DNA from: a virus
IMG/VR virus record: IMGVR_UViG_3300047157_000055
Location: 1 to 37,065 of that record
Reading direction: 5' to 3' (one strand)
DNA: 37,065 bases
A program made the translations under genes and the position numbers. Positions within the stretch are counted from its first letter, which is position 1. Each line of letters opens with the position of its first letter. Positions 1 to 8,589 of this stretch are shown piece by piece. Below the pieces are notes generated by a model. That model did no database searches. It worked only from the letters and a program-made list of their open reading frames with translations, and was not told the origin of the DNA.

Positions 1-844
1 TATCAGATGTGCTAAGATATGAATAATCTCAGTTCTTCTAGGTCTTCATGCTTGTGACCCTAAGTCATGAGTAACCAATGTAACTTGCTCTATCTTTCTA
101 GCTGTGACTCATCTACCTTTAGTTACTCCTCTTTAGGAACACTTCAATTCACCTATAGTATTGCCGCTACTTACCATTAACTATATCTTAATATCATTAG
201 TAAAGCTTAGCACATTAGCCTTTTAAAACTGTTTGAAATAATCGGAGTAGCCTTGAGTTGAGTAAGCTATATCATTTACTATTCTCTAAGACTCAGAGGC
301 TGTGAAAGAATTGTCTACAACATAAGTATCCACTAAGGTTTATTTGTAGATTGTTTCATATTTTTCTAAGCGCCCATTTAGTACTCAAGATGAAGTTCAT
401 GGAAGACTATAAATCTAAATGCCACCTAAGTAAACTAAAGGTCGAGTTGACTTAGGTGGCATTTAGATAGTCTTTAACCATGTACTTAATCTTGAGTACT
501 AAATGGAGAAAAATATGAAACAATCTAAAAATAAACCAAGTGTCACTAATGTTGTAGTCAATTCAATCACAGCTTTGAGTCTTGATAATAGTAATGATAT
601 AGCTTACTCAACTCAAGGCAGAGTTTTAAAAGGAATGTGCTATAGCTTTACTAATGATTTGCGATATGTTAATGGTAAGTATCGCCAATACTATGCTGAA
701 TGGAGTGTTCTTAAAGATGACTCTAAAGGTGATGAGTCTACTGCTAGAAAGATAGAGCAGTTACAAGGTTACTTATATGACTTAGGCTCACAAGCAGAAG
801 ACTTAGAAGAACTTAGAGATTCTGCATATCAAGCACATCTTGAT
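1..844. repeat. Large imperfect inverted repeat (fold-back) at the left end
   Basis: Bases 1-431 are a degraded reverse complement of 450-844. The central stem is perfect over 19 bp (413-431 with 450-468) with an 18-nt loop. Other clear matches are 375-391 with 489-505 and 251-270 with 599-618. Position 1 pairs near 844. The left arm has scattered substitutions and 1-20 nt insertions, and its reading frames are destroyed, while the right arm is an intact gene. Bases 1-502 hold no other gene that I can see. A fold-back sequencing or library artefact is the simplest explanation; a true terminal hairpin is possible. Confidence 0.85.
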
Positions 845-940
845 TTGTTCGGTAAAGATTATGTCTTACCAATCAAGGGTTCTAAGATGAACGCAAGAGG
901 TCAAGAAATTGACAAGACTTGGGAACCTAAGAAGAGATAA
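503..940 (+). CDS. Conserved-looking hypothetical early protein, 145 aa
   Basis: Unrecognised protein of 145 residues, highly charged and apparently cytosolic, with no signal peptide or membrane segment. The middle (about residues 65-110) is rich in Asp, Glu and Lys and is predicted helical. A second in-frame Met lies four residues downstream of the chosen start. Upstream AAGG or GGAG-type ribosome-site signals are weak, so either start is possible. The gene is followed within 12 bases by a strong intrinsic terminator, which makes it an independent transcription unit at the head of the early region. It is the intact arm of the left-end inverted repeat. Being first in the early block is consistent with a host-takeover role, but nothing in the sequence shows one. 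Confidence 0.7.
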   Translation: MEKNMKQSKNKPSVTNVVVNSITALSLDNSNDIAYSTQGRVLKGMCYSFTNDLRYVNGKYRQYYAEWSVLKDDSKGDESTARKIEQLQGYLYDLGSQAEDLEELRDSAYQAHLDLFGKDYVLPIKGSKMNARGQEIDKTWEPKKR

Positions 941-951
941 CTCTTACTAAG

Positions 952-983
952 TATAGGGAGTCTTAGGATTCCCTATATTTTTA
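952..983 (+). terminator. Intrinsic terminator after the first early gene
   Basis: An 11-bp stem (952-962 with 967-977, one G-T wobble) closes a four-base TTAG loop and is followed directly by five T residues (978-982). It lies 12 bases after the stop of the 145-residue gene and separates it from the downstream early genes. Confidence 0.85.
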
Positions 984-1080
984 TTCGTGTCTTATGACTA
1001 TCACACTCTGTCTTTTACTTCTGATGTGGGAAGTAAATAGAAGGGTTCGATTCGTCTGGGATTTTATTGAGGAGATTATT

Positions 1081-1283
1081 ATGTCAGTATTAACAATACC
1101 ACCTAACGAAGTACATCGTAATGAGTGGGGTGAATTAGTTTGTAGAGTATATGATGAAGACAAAGTGTTCTTATATACAGAGCAGATAGATGAAGATATA
1201 CAAATTATAAATGTAATGGTGCTATTGTACCTGTTGACTGGGCAAAGCAACAAGACAATGACTTCAAGGAGCTAAGCTTATGA
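1081..1283 (+). CDS. Small hypothetical protein (frameshifted)
   Basis: The start at 1081 follows a good GAGGAG ribosome site (1068-1075 region). The product begins MSVLTIPPNEVHRNEWGE and is acidic. The frame holds to about 1215. After one base change the ending NGAIVPVDWAKQQDNDFKEL is recovered, stopping at 1283, just where the next ATG begins (1280). The uncorrected frame stops at 1275 with a less convincing tail. Total about 66 residues. No family recognised. A longer in-frame extension back to 994 lacks a ribosome site and is not used. Confidence 0.6.
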
Positions 1284-1403
1284 AATATAACATAAGAGTA
1301 GCTATGAAATACACATAACCCTAAGTACAAAGAAAGATTCAATGGATTCTTCTGGGGTTTTGTTATAGGTTACATACCTTATTTGTGGCACATGTATGTA
1401 TAA
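1280..1403 (+). CDS. Small membrane protein, about 40 aa (frameshifted)
   Basis: The ATG at 1280 overlaps the stop of the preceding gene. The first frame ends at 1318. After a one-base correction the C-terminal part NPKYKERFNGFFWGF followed by VIGYIPYLWHMYV reads to a stop at 1403. The aromatic, hydrophobic C-terminal half looks like a single membrane segment. Function unknown. Short length and the need for frame correction limit confidence, although the restored hydrophobic segment is unlikely to be chance. Confidence 0.45.
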
Positions 1404-1565
1404 CAAGAGCAGTCGGGTAGCAAGAAATTTGTAGTTAATGAACCTGCCTATATACATGTAACTGCCTTGGGAAATGGAACAAGACTACGAGGCGATTGTA
1501 AGCCACATCTCACAGGCTACAGTGCCAAAGGTGGAAGTCCTGAAAATCTGCGAGTAAGAAGCTAA
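1396..1565 (+). CDS. Possible small basic protein (frameshifted)
   Basis: An ATG at 1396 overlaps the previous gene and opens MYNKSSRVAR. Near 1430 the frame must shift to give KFVVNEPAYIHVTALGNG and onwards to a stop at 1565. The open stretch of about 45 codons without its own start is what suggests a gene. No ribosome site of quality and no family recognised. It could be non-coding. Confidence 0.35.
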
Positions 1566-1567
1566 CT

Positions 1568-1634
1568 ATGAGTTTGTACAATCCATGTTAGTAGTCCTGA
1601 GTATGACTTATATCGCCCTGTAACATGGGAATAA
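1568..1634 (+). CDS. Possible micro-ORF, about 22 aa (frameshifted)
   Basis: ATG at 1568 gives MSLYNP, and with one frame change the ending SPEYDLYRPVTWE reaches a stop at 1634. Amino-acid composition is protein-like but the evidence is thin. It fills the gap before the strong ribosome site at 1655-1661. Confidence 0.22.
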
Positions 1635-1667
1635 ACTGCTCAACTTATTTTAATAGAGGAGATTAGT

Positions 1668-1943
1668 ATGGCATATATAGATGTAGATAAAGACATTAGG
1701 TATTACACAGACAGGCTTGAAGAAAGAATAGACAATAGACAAGAAGAAGTTAATACATTAATGGATGATGTTGATGGATTGCGTGTAACTATACAAGAAC
1801 TAGTAGTAGTTACTAACAAGCATGATGTAAAGCTGTTGTCTTTATCCGATAAGATAGATAGTGCTGTTGTATGTATACAAACCTTAAACAAAATGGTAGA
1901 GATGATATCTAAACGAGTGGGGTTACACGATGAGTCTGAGTAA
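1668..1943 (+). CDS. Coiled-coil hypothetical protein, 91 aa
   Basis: A 91-residue acidic protein preceded by the strong site AGAGGAGATTAGTATG. Nearly the whole chain follows a heptad pattern of Val, Leu and Ile (about residues 15-85), so a coiled-coil oligomer is likely. No signal peptide and no enzymatic motif. Its 3' end overlaps the next gene by 14 bases, suggesting translational coupling. Its 19-nt leader is identical to that at 3698-3716. Function unknown. Confidence 0.7.
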   Translation: MAYIDVDKDIRYYTDRLEERIDNRQEEVNTLMDDVDGLRVTIQELVVVTNKHDVKLLSLSDKIDSAVVCIQTLNKMVEMISKRVGLHDESE

Positions 1944-2145
1944 ACAATTAGTAGCGCAGATTGTAGAGCTATACGATACTGTGTTTGATGAAGGATACGA
2001 CTGTGAGTATTGTGATTACAAGAAGTTAGTACGCGAACCTCACGGTGAAGTAACTAGGCATTGCTCTGTAGAAAACTATATAGATGAATGCCCGGTAATA
2101 GAGAATGTCATCCTAGAAAGTAGAGTGGGTGGCACTAAACAATAA
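1930..2145 (+). CDS. Cys/His-containing small protein, 71 aa (possible zinc binding)
   Basis: A 71-residue acidic protein whose start lies inside the previous gene. It holds the pair C-E-Y-C near residues 25-28, a His-Cys pair near 44-45 and another Cys near 54, a spacing that could bind one zinc ion. It is followed by a run of AAT repeats and the ribosome site of the DUF932 gene. No family recognised. Confidence 0.6.
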   Translation: MSLSKQLVAQIVELYDTVFDEGYDCEYCDYKKLVREPHGEVTRHCSVENYIDECPVIENVILESRVGGTKQ

Positions 2146-2162
2146 TAATATAGGAGATAGAT

Positions 2163-3096
2163 ATGTTAGAAGTAATAGCAGATGATTATGCTACTCAATT
2201 ACAAGTACAGCTAGGTATGATACAATACATTAACAGATGTACAAGGCAGAGCATTAACAGCAGAAGACTTTATCAAAGTACATACAGAACCATTGTATGT
2301 GCGTACTAAAGATGAGTATAAAGCAGTAGGTGTTATAGACCAAGAAGAGTACGAGCAGCAGATACATACACACAAAGCTGTAGTAGATGATGAAGGTAAT
2401 ATACTTTCTATTGTAGGCAAAGGATACAATGTCATACAGAACGCAGACATAATCCCTGACTACGAGCGTGCGATATACCTTAGTGGATTAGATACGACTG
2501 GGATGACAAGAGATATACAACAGTCACACGCAGGTGCGCGAACCGTAGTTACCTATACTTTTCCTGCTCATAGAATAGAAGTTAGAAAGGATGACCCAAT
2601 GGACCTAAAGATTTCTGTTCTTAATAGTTACGATGGCAGTTGGAAGTTCATGTCACTAGTAGGTGCGCTTAGACTTGCTTGTTTAAATGGACAAGTGATA
2701 GGTAATTTCTTTTCTAGTTTCTATGGTAAGCATACCAAGAGTCTAGAGCCAGAGGTTGCAGTCAACAAACTTAGGATGAGCTTAGGTACTTACACAGAGA
2801 ACGCAGAGTACTGGAAGCAGTATCCTAATATACCAGTCAATGAGTTGCAGGTTAATAATGTATTCATTAACTTAGCTGGCGAGAGCAAGGTGCTAGGTGA
2901 ATACCTACATAACATCTATGCTAAGTACCAAGATGACATGGGTGCTAACTTGTGGGCGTTGTACAATACATTGACTGACTGGAGTAGTCACGCTGAGTTT
3001 AGAAACAAAGCTAATCAAGCAGCTACTGTCATTACTAGAGAGCAGAAGGTAAGGAAAGTATTACCTATGCTAGAAAACATAAGGTTAGCAGCATGA
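2163..3096 (+). CDS. DUF932 domain protein (phage/plasmid-like), one frameshift
   Basis: The ATG at 2163 follows ATAGGAGATAGAT. The first 20 residues (MLEVIADDYATQLQVQLG) are in one frame; near 2215 a single-base error shifts to the frame that runs unbroken to 3096. The restored protein has about 310 residues. The block from about residue 60 (HKAVVDDEGNILSIVGKGY) through the LSIVGKGYNVIQN and GSWKFMSLVGALRLACLNG stretches matches the DUF932 family of phage and plasmid proteins, which often sit beside replication and recombination genes and whose biochemistry is unresolved. It overlaps the next gene by four bases (ATGA), so the two are co-translated. A start at 2293 would remove conserved sequence. 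Confidence 0.8.
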
Positions 3097-3397
3097 ATAC
3101 ATACACAGTCAGAATAAATGTAGAAAAGTCTTTTGAATTTGATGATGAAATAGAAGCTGCTGATGAAGTAGACGCTGAAGAAATAGCTAAGGTAGGCTAT
3201 GGCGAGGCGATTACCAGAAAGAAGAGCGAGCTTGTGCTGAAATCACAGATGAAACATACAATGCTGAAGAAGTAGAAGAGATTGTACAATGTGAGATATG
3301 TCATGCTAGATATAGCAATCAAAAAGATGAAGATGAAAGAGGCTTTAGATTAGTAGAAGCTTTTGAAGAATCAGACCAAGTTATATACCAACCATAG
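3093..3397 (+). CDS. Acidic CxxC protein, about 100 aa (frameshifted)
   Basis: Starts in an ATGA overlap with the DUF932 gene. The first 40 residues are acidic (MNTYTVRINVEKSFEFDDE). The uncorrected frame ends at 3275 in a basic tail, but shifting one base near 3215 recovers a long acidic continuation with the motif CEICHARY and a stop at 3397, ten bases before the next start. Two Cys and one His could hold a metal. Function unknown. Confidence 0.6.
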
Positions 3398-3406
3398 GAG
3401 AAAGAT

Positions 3407-3694
3407 ATGAACAGTAAAACTAAAGTAACTTATCTAAAAAATGGAAATGTTAAACTGATAATGCCGATGGATAGCTATGTAACATTATTAGAGGGTAACC
3501 AATGCCTAAAAAATGTAGTCAGCATGATGCACGAATGCCATACAATTTACTTAGAGGATTTAGGTAAATTAGAAACTCTTGAGTGGAGAATGGCAGACTA
3601 TTTAAATTTTAAACGAAAGAAAGGTAAAGATAGTGGATATTATTATGGCAATTATGTTCTTAGTAATCATCCCGAAGCAGTAAAAGATTCATAA
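3407..3694 (+). CDS. Hypothetical protein, 95 aa
   Basis: A 95-residue, roughly neutral, cytosolic-looking protein with a good AGGAGAAAGAT ribosome site. No motif recognised. The C-terminal third is basic and aromatic (KRKKGKDSGYYYGNYV). It sits in the early-gene operon with short intergenic gaps on both sides. Confidence 0.65.
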   Translation: MNSKTKVTYLKNGNVKLIMPMDSYVTLLEGNQCLKNVVSMMHECHTIYLEDLGKLETLEWRMADYLNFKRKKGKDSGYYYGNYVLSNHPEAVKDS

Positions 3695-3713
3695 TAAAAT
3701 AGAGGAGATTAGT

Positions 3714-3878
3714 ATGAGTTACATGGGTGAATATGTATTGTGGTGTATGGAAAATGGTATACCTTTAGATGCGCCAATGCGTGCTGAAGATGTAGCAAGA
3801 TACCATAAAGAGAATCCTCACATGATTCCTAAACCTAGAGATGAGGAGGAAGATGTCAAAGACACACGACTGGAATAA
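3714..3878 (+). CDS. Small hypothetical protein, 54 aa
   Basis: A 54-residue protein starting MSYMGEYVLWCMENGIPLDA behind the same 19-nt leader as the gene at 1668 (AATAGAGGAGATTAGTATG). Acidic C-terminus. It overlaps the next gene start by 26 bases; the ribosome site of that gene lies inside its last codons. The strong start signal is the main evidence; function unknown. Confidence 0.65.
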   Translation: MSYMGEYVLWCMENGIPLDAPMRAEDVARYHKENPHMIPKPRDEEEDVKDTRLE

Positions 3879-4125
3879 TAAAAGAAAATACTACACTCTT
3901 GATGATGGTAGAATAGTAACAATAAAAGAACTAGCAGAACTAACTGGCTTATCCTCTAAAACTTTATGGATACGTCTGAAGAAAACTAGAGACTACAAGA
4001 AACTATCTAAGCCAAGTCAAAAGACAGGTAATACTTTACCAAGAGTACCAGTTAAAACTGCCTTTCAAGAAACTTATGGTGACATGCCTCCTAAGTTATT
4101 TAAACTTTTGTTTGGTAAGTGGTAG
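3853..4125 (+). CDS. Helix-turn-helix DNA-binding protein, about 90 aa
   Basis: I place the start at 3853, just after ATGAGGAGGAAG, and not at the upstream in-frame ATG at 3841 that contains the ribosome site. The basic 90-residue product contains VTIKELAELTGLSSKTLW (about residues 20-38), which fits a short helix-turn-helix of the MerR/excisionase sort, followed by a Lys-rich tail. It may regulate early or late transcription or bind phage DNA. No cognate operator was identified. Confidence 0.6.
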   Translation: MSKTHDWNNKRKYYTLDDGRIVTIKELAELTGLSSKTLWIRLKKTRDYKKLSKPSQKTGNTLPRVPVKTAFQETYGDMPPKLFKLLFGKW

Positions 4126-4163
4126 TTTAATAGTTAAATACTATGTTAAAATAGGAGTGTTAA

Positions 4164-4376
4164 ATGGCAAGAAAAAAGATGCACGATGTAATAGTCAACA
4201 TGGATATTATATTAAGTGTACCTAGTAAGACAGTTGAGGATGCTTACGATAAAGTAGAAGGTTTTTCAACAGAACGATTACTGTCTATAGCTTTAGAACA
4301 GCTACCCTTTAGTGAAATAAAAGGTGGTATGAACTTTGTAGATGGAGTGTTTGATAGTAAGCATACAATAAACTGA
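4164..4376 (+). CDS. Hypothetical protein, 70 aa
   Basis: A 70-residue protein behind an ATAGGAGTGTTAA site. Hydrophobic residues alternate near residues 8-20 (VIVNMDIILSVPS), suggesting a beta strand and not a membrane segment. It ends in a TGATG overlap with the next gene, implying coupled translation. No family recognised. Confidence 0.6.
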   Translation: MARKKMHDVIVNMDIILSVPSKTVEDAYDKVEGFSTERLLSIALEQLPFSEIKGGMNFVDGVFDSKHTIN

Positions 4377-4592
4377 TGACAGATTATGGTATGGTAAACA
4401 TCAGAGGATGAGTCTGAGTATTTAAGTGACAAGCCTAAGTATTATAAGCAAGGCTGGCTTGACTGTAAACACGATAGACCCATAAGAAAGTTTACCTTAC
4501 ATAATAAAGCAGAAGCTGCTAACAAAGAGATATACCTGATTGGTTACGCTGATTGTGTAGCCAATCTAGAATGGCAGTTTAATTACCAATAA
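4376..4592 (+). CDS. Hypothetical protein, about 71 aa (frameshifted)
   Basis: The ATG at 4376 shares its A with the previous stop. The initial frame closes at 4412; one base change gives EDESEYLSDKPKYYKQGWL and a continuous chain to 4592. The restored C-terminal part (NLEWQFNYQ) ends 15 bases before the next gene, whose ribosome site follows. The continuous, protein-like second half is the evidence. Function unknown. Confidence 0.5.
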
Positions 4593-4607
4593 GACATAGG
4601 AGATAAT

Positions 4608-5003
4608 ATGTTAGTACAAGGAACCACTATTTTTAACACATCACTTACTCAGTTCGATACCTATCAAGGGCAGTCAACTGATAAGTATTCTTTACAGATA
4701 ACTCTGGATACATTCAACGCAGACATGCTTGATAAAGCTGGAGTCAAAGTAAAGGAGTACGAGGGAGAGCCAATCAGAAAGTTCACTAGTCGTTATGACA
4801 TACCTGTTTTTACAGGGAAGAACGAGCGTTGGCATGATGAAATACCTAGTGGCTCTACAGTTAGAGTAGAGTTCACAACTAAAGAGCATCCAACAGCAGG
4901 CATGGTTCCATATGCTAAGCGTGTGTTGCTATTAGAAATGGGTCAAGGATACGAAGGACAGAAAGAAGCTGATGACCAGTTCTTTGATACAAGTCCAGTA
5001 TAA
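4608..5003 (+). CDS. Putative single-stranded DNA-binding protein, 131 aa
   Basis: A 131-residue protein immediately upstream of primase-helicase and polymerase, where T7-like and related phages keep their SSB. The N-terminal part (about 1-110) is rich in alternating hydrophobic residues consistent with an OB-type beta barrel. The last 15 residues are acidic with an aromatic pair (EADDQFFDTSPV), as in phage and bacterial SSB tails that recruit replication proteins. Preceded by CATAGGAGATAAT. Assignment rests on position and shape, not on a diagnostic motif. Confidence 0.55.
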   Translation: MLVQGTTIFNTSLTQFDTYQGQSTDKYSLQITLDTFNADMLDKAGVKVKEYEGEPIRKFTSRYDIPVFTGKNERWHDEIPSGSTVRVEFTTKEHPTAGMVPYAKRVLLLEMGQGYEGQKEADDQFFDTSPV

Positions 5004-5030
5004 CTAAAGGAGAAGAGGTAGCTGGCTCAC

Positions 5031-5078
5031 ATGCCCAGCCTCCCTCCTCCTCAAAGTATGTGGGATTGGTTGCCCTAA
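5031..5078 (+). CDS. Possible polyproline leader peptide, 15 aa
   Basis: A short ORF reading MPSLPPPQSMWDWLP lies in the gap between the SSB and the primase-helicase. Three consecutive Pro codons (CCT CCT CCT) occupy 5043-5051, the same bases that can pair with the downstream ribosome site. A polypurine stretch (AAGGAGAAGAGG) lies upstream but at long distance. It may be a regulatory leader or chance. Confidence 0.3.
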   Translation: MPSLPPPQSMWDWLP

Positions 5079-5105
5079 GTAACCACTTATAATTATCGGA
5101 GGAGG
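5043..5105 (+). promoter_or_regulatory. Possible ribosome-site-sequestering hairpin before the primase-helicase
   Basis: CCTCCTCC at 5043-5050 is exactly complementary to GGAGGAGG at 5098-5105, the ribosome site of the primase-helicase. Pairing would hide that site. The 47-base loop is long, so stability is uncertain. Confidence 0.35.
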
Positions 5106-5108
5106 ATA

Positions 5109-6756
5109 ATGGAAGACCATAGAGAAGCTTGTCCAAAATGCAGAGAAGCAGGTGGTGATACTAAAGGTGATAACCTAGTAGTATACCAAGATGGAGCAGC
5201 ACATTGCTACGCCTGTTCACACCATGTATTTCCAGACAACAACCAAAGCACACCCAGCTACAAACCAAGGTTCAAGAAGAACGCAGAAGCAGTAAGCGAA
5301 GGTGTACACGCAGCCATAACCGACAGGAAGATATCCAAAGAAATAGCTACCAAGTACAAAGTCAAGGTAGAGTATGGAACTAACGGTCAGGTAATCAAAC
5401 ACCACTACCCATTCACAGATAAGTCATGTAGGATTGCAGCTTGGAAGACAAGAGATGTAGCTACTAAAGGCTTTCATATAACAGGCAGCTTTAAAGATGT
5501 AGGTTTGTTTGGTGAATGCTTATGGGATGCAGGAGGTAAGTACCTAACTATTACAGAAGGCGAGATAGATTGTATGTCACTAGCCGAAGTGTTCAATGGC
5601 AAGTGGGCGACAGTTAGTCTACGCAATGGTGCGCAAAGTGTAGTCAAGTCACTCAAAGATTCATTCGAGTTTGTTGATTCCTTTGAGAAGATAGTACTTG
5701 CTTTCGATGCAGATGAAGCAGGTAAAGAAGCTATTGATAAAGCACTAGAGATATTCAGTCCAGATAAGATAAAGATAATGTCTTATCCAGATGGTTACAA
5801 AGATGTCAGCGACATGCTACAAGCAGGATTAGTCAGAGACTTAGAGAACTGTTGGTGGCGAGCCAAGACTTATATGCCTAGTGATATAGTAGGCGCAACA
5901 GAAATAAAAGATAGCTGGATAAGTAGACCAAGTGTACAGTCAGTACCTTATCCTTGGGTATGTCTTAATCAAAAGACCAAAGGCTTTAGACTAGGTGAGT
6001 TAGTTACAATCACATCAGGTACAGGTATGGGTAAGTCATCTGTTATCAGAGAGTTAGAACATCACCTACTTACTACTACACAAGACAAGGTAGGTATCAT
6101 ACATCTAGAAGAAACTACCGAGCGTACTATCGATGGCTTAGTAGGTATTGAATTGTCTACACCCTATCACCTAGATGAAGTCAGACAGAACTTTCCAGAG
6201 CATGAAGCTACCGCAGCATTTGATAAGCTATTCAAACGAGAAGATGGTGAAGAAGCTTTGTCATTGTATGAAGGCAAGGAGCTGTCAGTAGAAAAGATAG
6301 TCAGTCGTATCAGGCTTATGGCTAAAGCACAGAACATCAAGTGGATAATCCTGGACCATCTAAACCTAGTCATGTCAGGTGATTACCAAGATAGATGAGC
6401 GTAGAAGTATAGACCAGCTAATGACACAGCTCCGTGAGGTAGTAGTAGAAACCAACATAGGTTTGTTTGTTATCTCTCATCTAAGTAGACAGCAAGGTGT
6501 TACCCATGAAGAAGGTGGTGAGATATCACTTACACACTTGCGTGGTAGCCAAGGTATCGCACAACTATCTAATATAGTCATAGCACTAGAGCGTAACCAA
6601 CAACACGAGGATGACTGGATGCGTAATGTAACTAAGCTGCGTGTACTTAAGAACAGATACACAGGTGAGACAGGAGAAACTGGACACCTACATTATGACA
6701 ACGAAACAGGTAGGATAACTGAAGTAGTTGTAGACTTAGAGGAGTTACTATCATGA
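5109..6756 (+). CDS. Bifunctional DNA primase-helicase, T7 gp4-like (one frameshift)
   Basis: Replicative primase-helicase of about 549 residues (T7 gp4 has 566). An N-terminal zinc-binding domain carries C8, C11, C33 and C36. A TOPRIM domain follows: Glu150 in YLTITEGEID and Asp200/Asp202 in VLAFDADEAGK. The RecA-type helicase domain has Walker A GTGMGKS (304-310) and Walker B KWIILDHLN. Near 6385 one base error ends the first frame at 6398; the second frame resumes IDERRSIDQLMTQLRE and carries the remaining helicase motifs (LFVISHLSRQ, LRGSQGIAQ) to 6756. It would unwind the fork and lay primers for the adjacent polymerase. It overlaps the next small gene by ATGA. A very strong GGAGGAGG site precedes it. 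Confidence 0.92.
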
Positions 6757-6858
6757 AGAAAAGAGGCAAAAGGAATTACTAAATCAAGAAGTGGCAGACC
6801 AGACAGCTCTAGAAAAGCACGCAGGAAAGCAGAGAGAGCTGCCAAGAAAAAGAAATGA
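6753..6858 (+). CDS. Small very basic protein, about 34 aa (frameshifted)
   Basis: It starts in an ATGA overlap with the helicase and ends in an ATGA overlap with the polymerase. The first frame gives MKKRGKRNY and stops; one base change near 6770 gives GITKSRSGRPDSSRKARRKA and a Lys-rich end. More than a third of residues are Lys or Arg, so nucleic-acid binding is likely. The tight coupling on both sides argues that it is real and co-expressed with the replisome. Confidence 0.5.
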
Positions 6859-8589
6859 AAGTAGCATTTGACATAGAAGCTAATGGCTTAGACCCTACGC
6901 TTATACATTGTATTGCTGCTAAGGTAATTGGACAAGATGTGTCTGAGTTCTGGACACCTGATAGAGTTAAGTATTTCCCTGCTTGGTTAGTAGAGATTAA
7001 TGCTGAGGTATTAGTAGGTCATAACATTATAGGCTATGACTTACCTGTTCTAGATAAACTCCTAGGCTTTGAATGGTGGGGTGATGTAGAAGATACCCTA
7101 GTGATGAGTCGTCTGGACAACCCAAGTAGGGAAGGAGGGCATTCCTTGGCTGCGTGGGGTACTAGATTAAACTTTCCTAAAGGTGATTACAATGACTGGT
7201 CTACCTATACAGATGAGATGGGTGAGTACTGTAAGCAGGATGTTAATGTCCTTGTTAAATTACACAGGCTACTCACAAGCAAGCAGATGTCTAAGCCAGC
7301 ACTAGAGATGGAACATAAGAGTAGCACAGATAACTCATAAGCAAACACAGAACGGTTGGAAGTTTGACTTACGCAAAGCTACTCATCTACTAGCTTCTAT
7401 TAAAGAAGAGATGTTCATAGCAGAAGATGAAGTACGCAAGGTATTCAAACCACTACCTGTATGGGTAGAGCTTAATCATCCCGGTGATAAGTGTATGAAC
7501 AAAGATGGTACTCCTTCTAAGAGATACATGAATCAACTAGCTAAAGGCGCACATTGGAAAGACGATACACATACTGAATGGGGACATGATATATACCCAG
7601 AGTTTAACTTAGGCAGCAGACAACAGATAGCTAGATACCTACAGCACTTTGGCTGGACACCTAAAGAGTTTACAGAACTAGGTACAGTTATAGTATCAGA
7701 GACTGTACTAGAAAACATAGAGATACCTGAAGGTAAACTTATAGCTAAGTACCTAATGTTACAGAAGCGACTAGGATTAGTCAGCGCATGGATAGATGCA
7801 GTAGATGACACAGGTAGAATACACGGTAAGGTAAATACCTGTGGTGCTGTGACAGGTAGGATGACACACTCAAGTCCTAACCTAGCACAAGTACCTGCTA
7901 GTCACTCACCTTATGGTGAAGACTGTAGAGAATTGTTTACAGTATCAGAAGGCTACAAGCTAGTAGGTATGGATGCGTCAGGCTTAGAACTCAGGATGCT
8001 TGCGCACTACATGAACGATGAAGACTACACCAACGAGGTGATTAATGGAGACATACACACAGCAAATCAAAGAGCTGCAAATCTTGACACTAGAGATAAA
8101 GCAAAGACATTCATCTATGCGTTCTTATACGGAGCAGGTGATAGCAAAATCGGGAGCGTTGTCGGAGGAACAGCTAAGGATGGTAAACGACTTAAGGCGG
8201 ACTTCCTTAAAAATACACCAGCTCTTAAGAAACTACGAACTAGAATTACTGCGTCTGCTAATAGTGGGTCGCTTATAGGTTTGGATGGTCGGGTATTACA
8301 TGTGCGAAGCTTACACGCAGCATTGAATACCCTCCTCCAATCAGCAGGTGCTATCGTTATGAAGCGCGCTGTTGTATTACTTGACCATTTTAGTCAGGTA
8401 TACAAGATAGATTACAAGATAGTAGGGCAGATACATGACGAGATACAAGTAGAAGTAGCAGAGAAACAAGCAGCTTTCTTCGGTGACTTGGCAGTTAATT
8501 GTGTACGCAGAGCAGGTAAAGACTTTAAACTAAACTGTCCTTTGGATGGTGATTACAAGATTGGAACAACATGGAGGGAAACACACTAA
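6855..8589 (+). CDS. Family A DNA polymerase with 3'-5' exonuclease domain (one frameshift)
   Basis: Replicative polymerase of about 577 residues, shorter than T7 gp5 (704). The exonuclease domain shows D6/E8 in VAFDIEANG, D62 in HNIIGYDLP and Y125/D129 in YCKQD. The frame breaks near 7330; the second frame resumes VAQITHKQTQNGWKFDLRKA and continues to 8589. Polymerase motif A reads VGMDASGLELRM, motif B RDKAKTFIYAFLYGAG and motif C GQIHDEIQVEV. The residue equivalent to E. coli Pol I Phe762 is Tyr, as in T7, which fits fast synthesis in virulent phages. Overlaps flank it on both sides (ATGA upstream, TAATG downstream). Confidence 0.93.

Noticed and set aside
981-1253. Open frame on the minus strand, 90 aa
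   Set aside because: It is antisense to early genes with good ribosome sites, begins without one and has a Ser/Ile-rich shadow composition.
1404-1667. tRNA or structured RNA in the gap before 1668
   Set aside because: I could not build a cloverleaf or a stable long stem; weak coding signals explain more of the segment.
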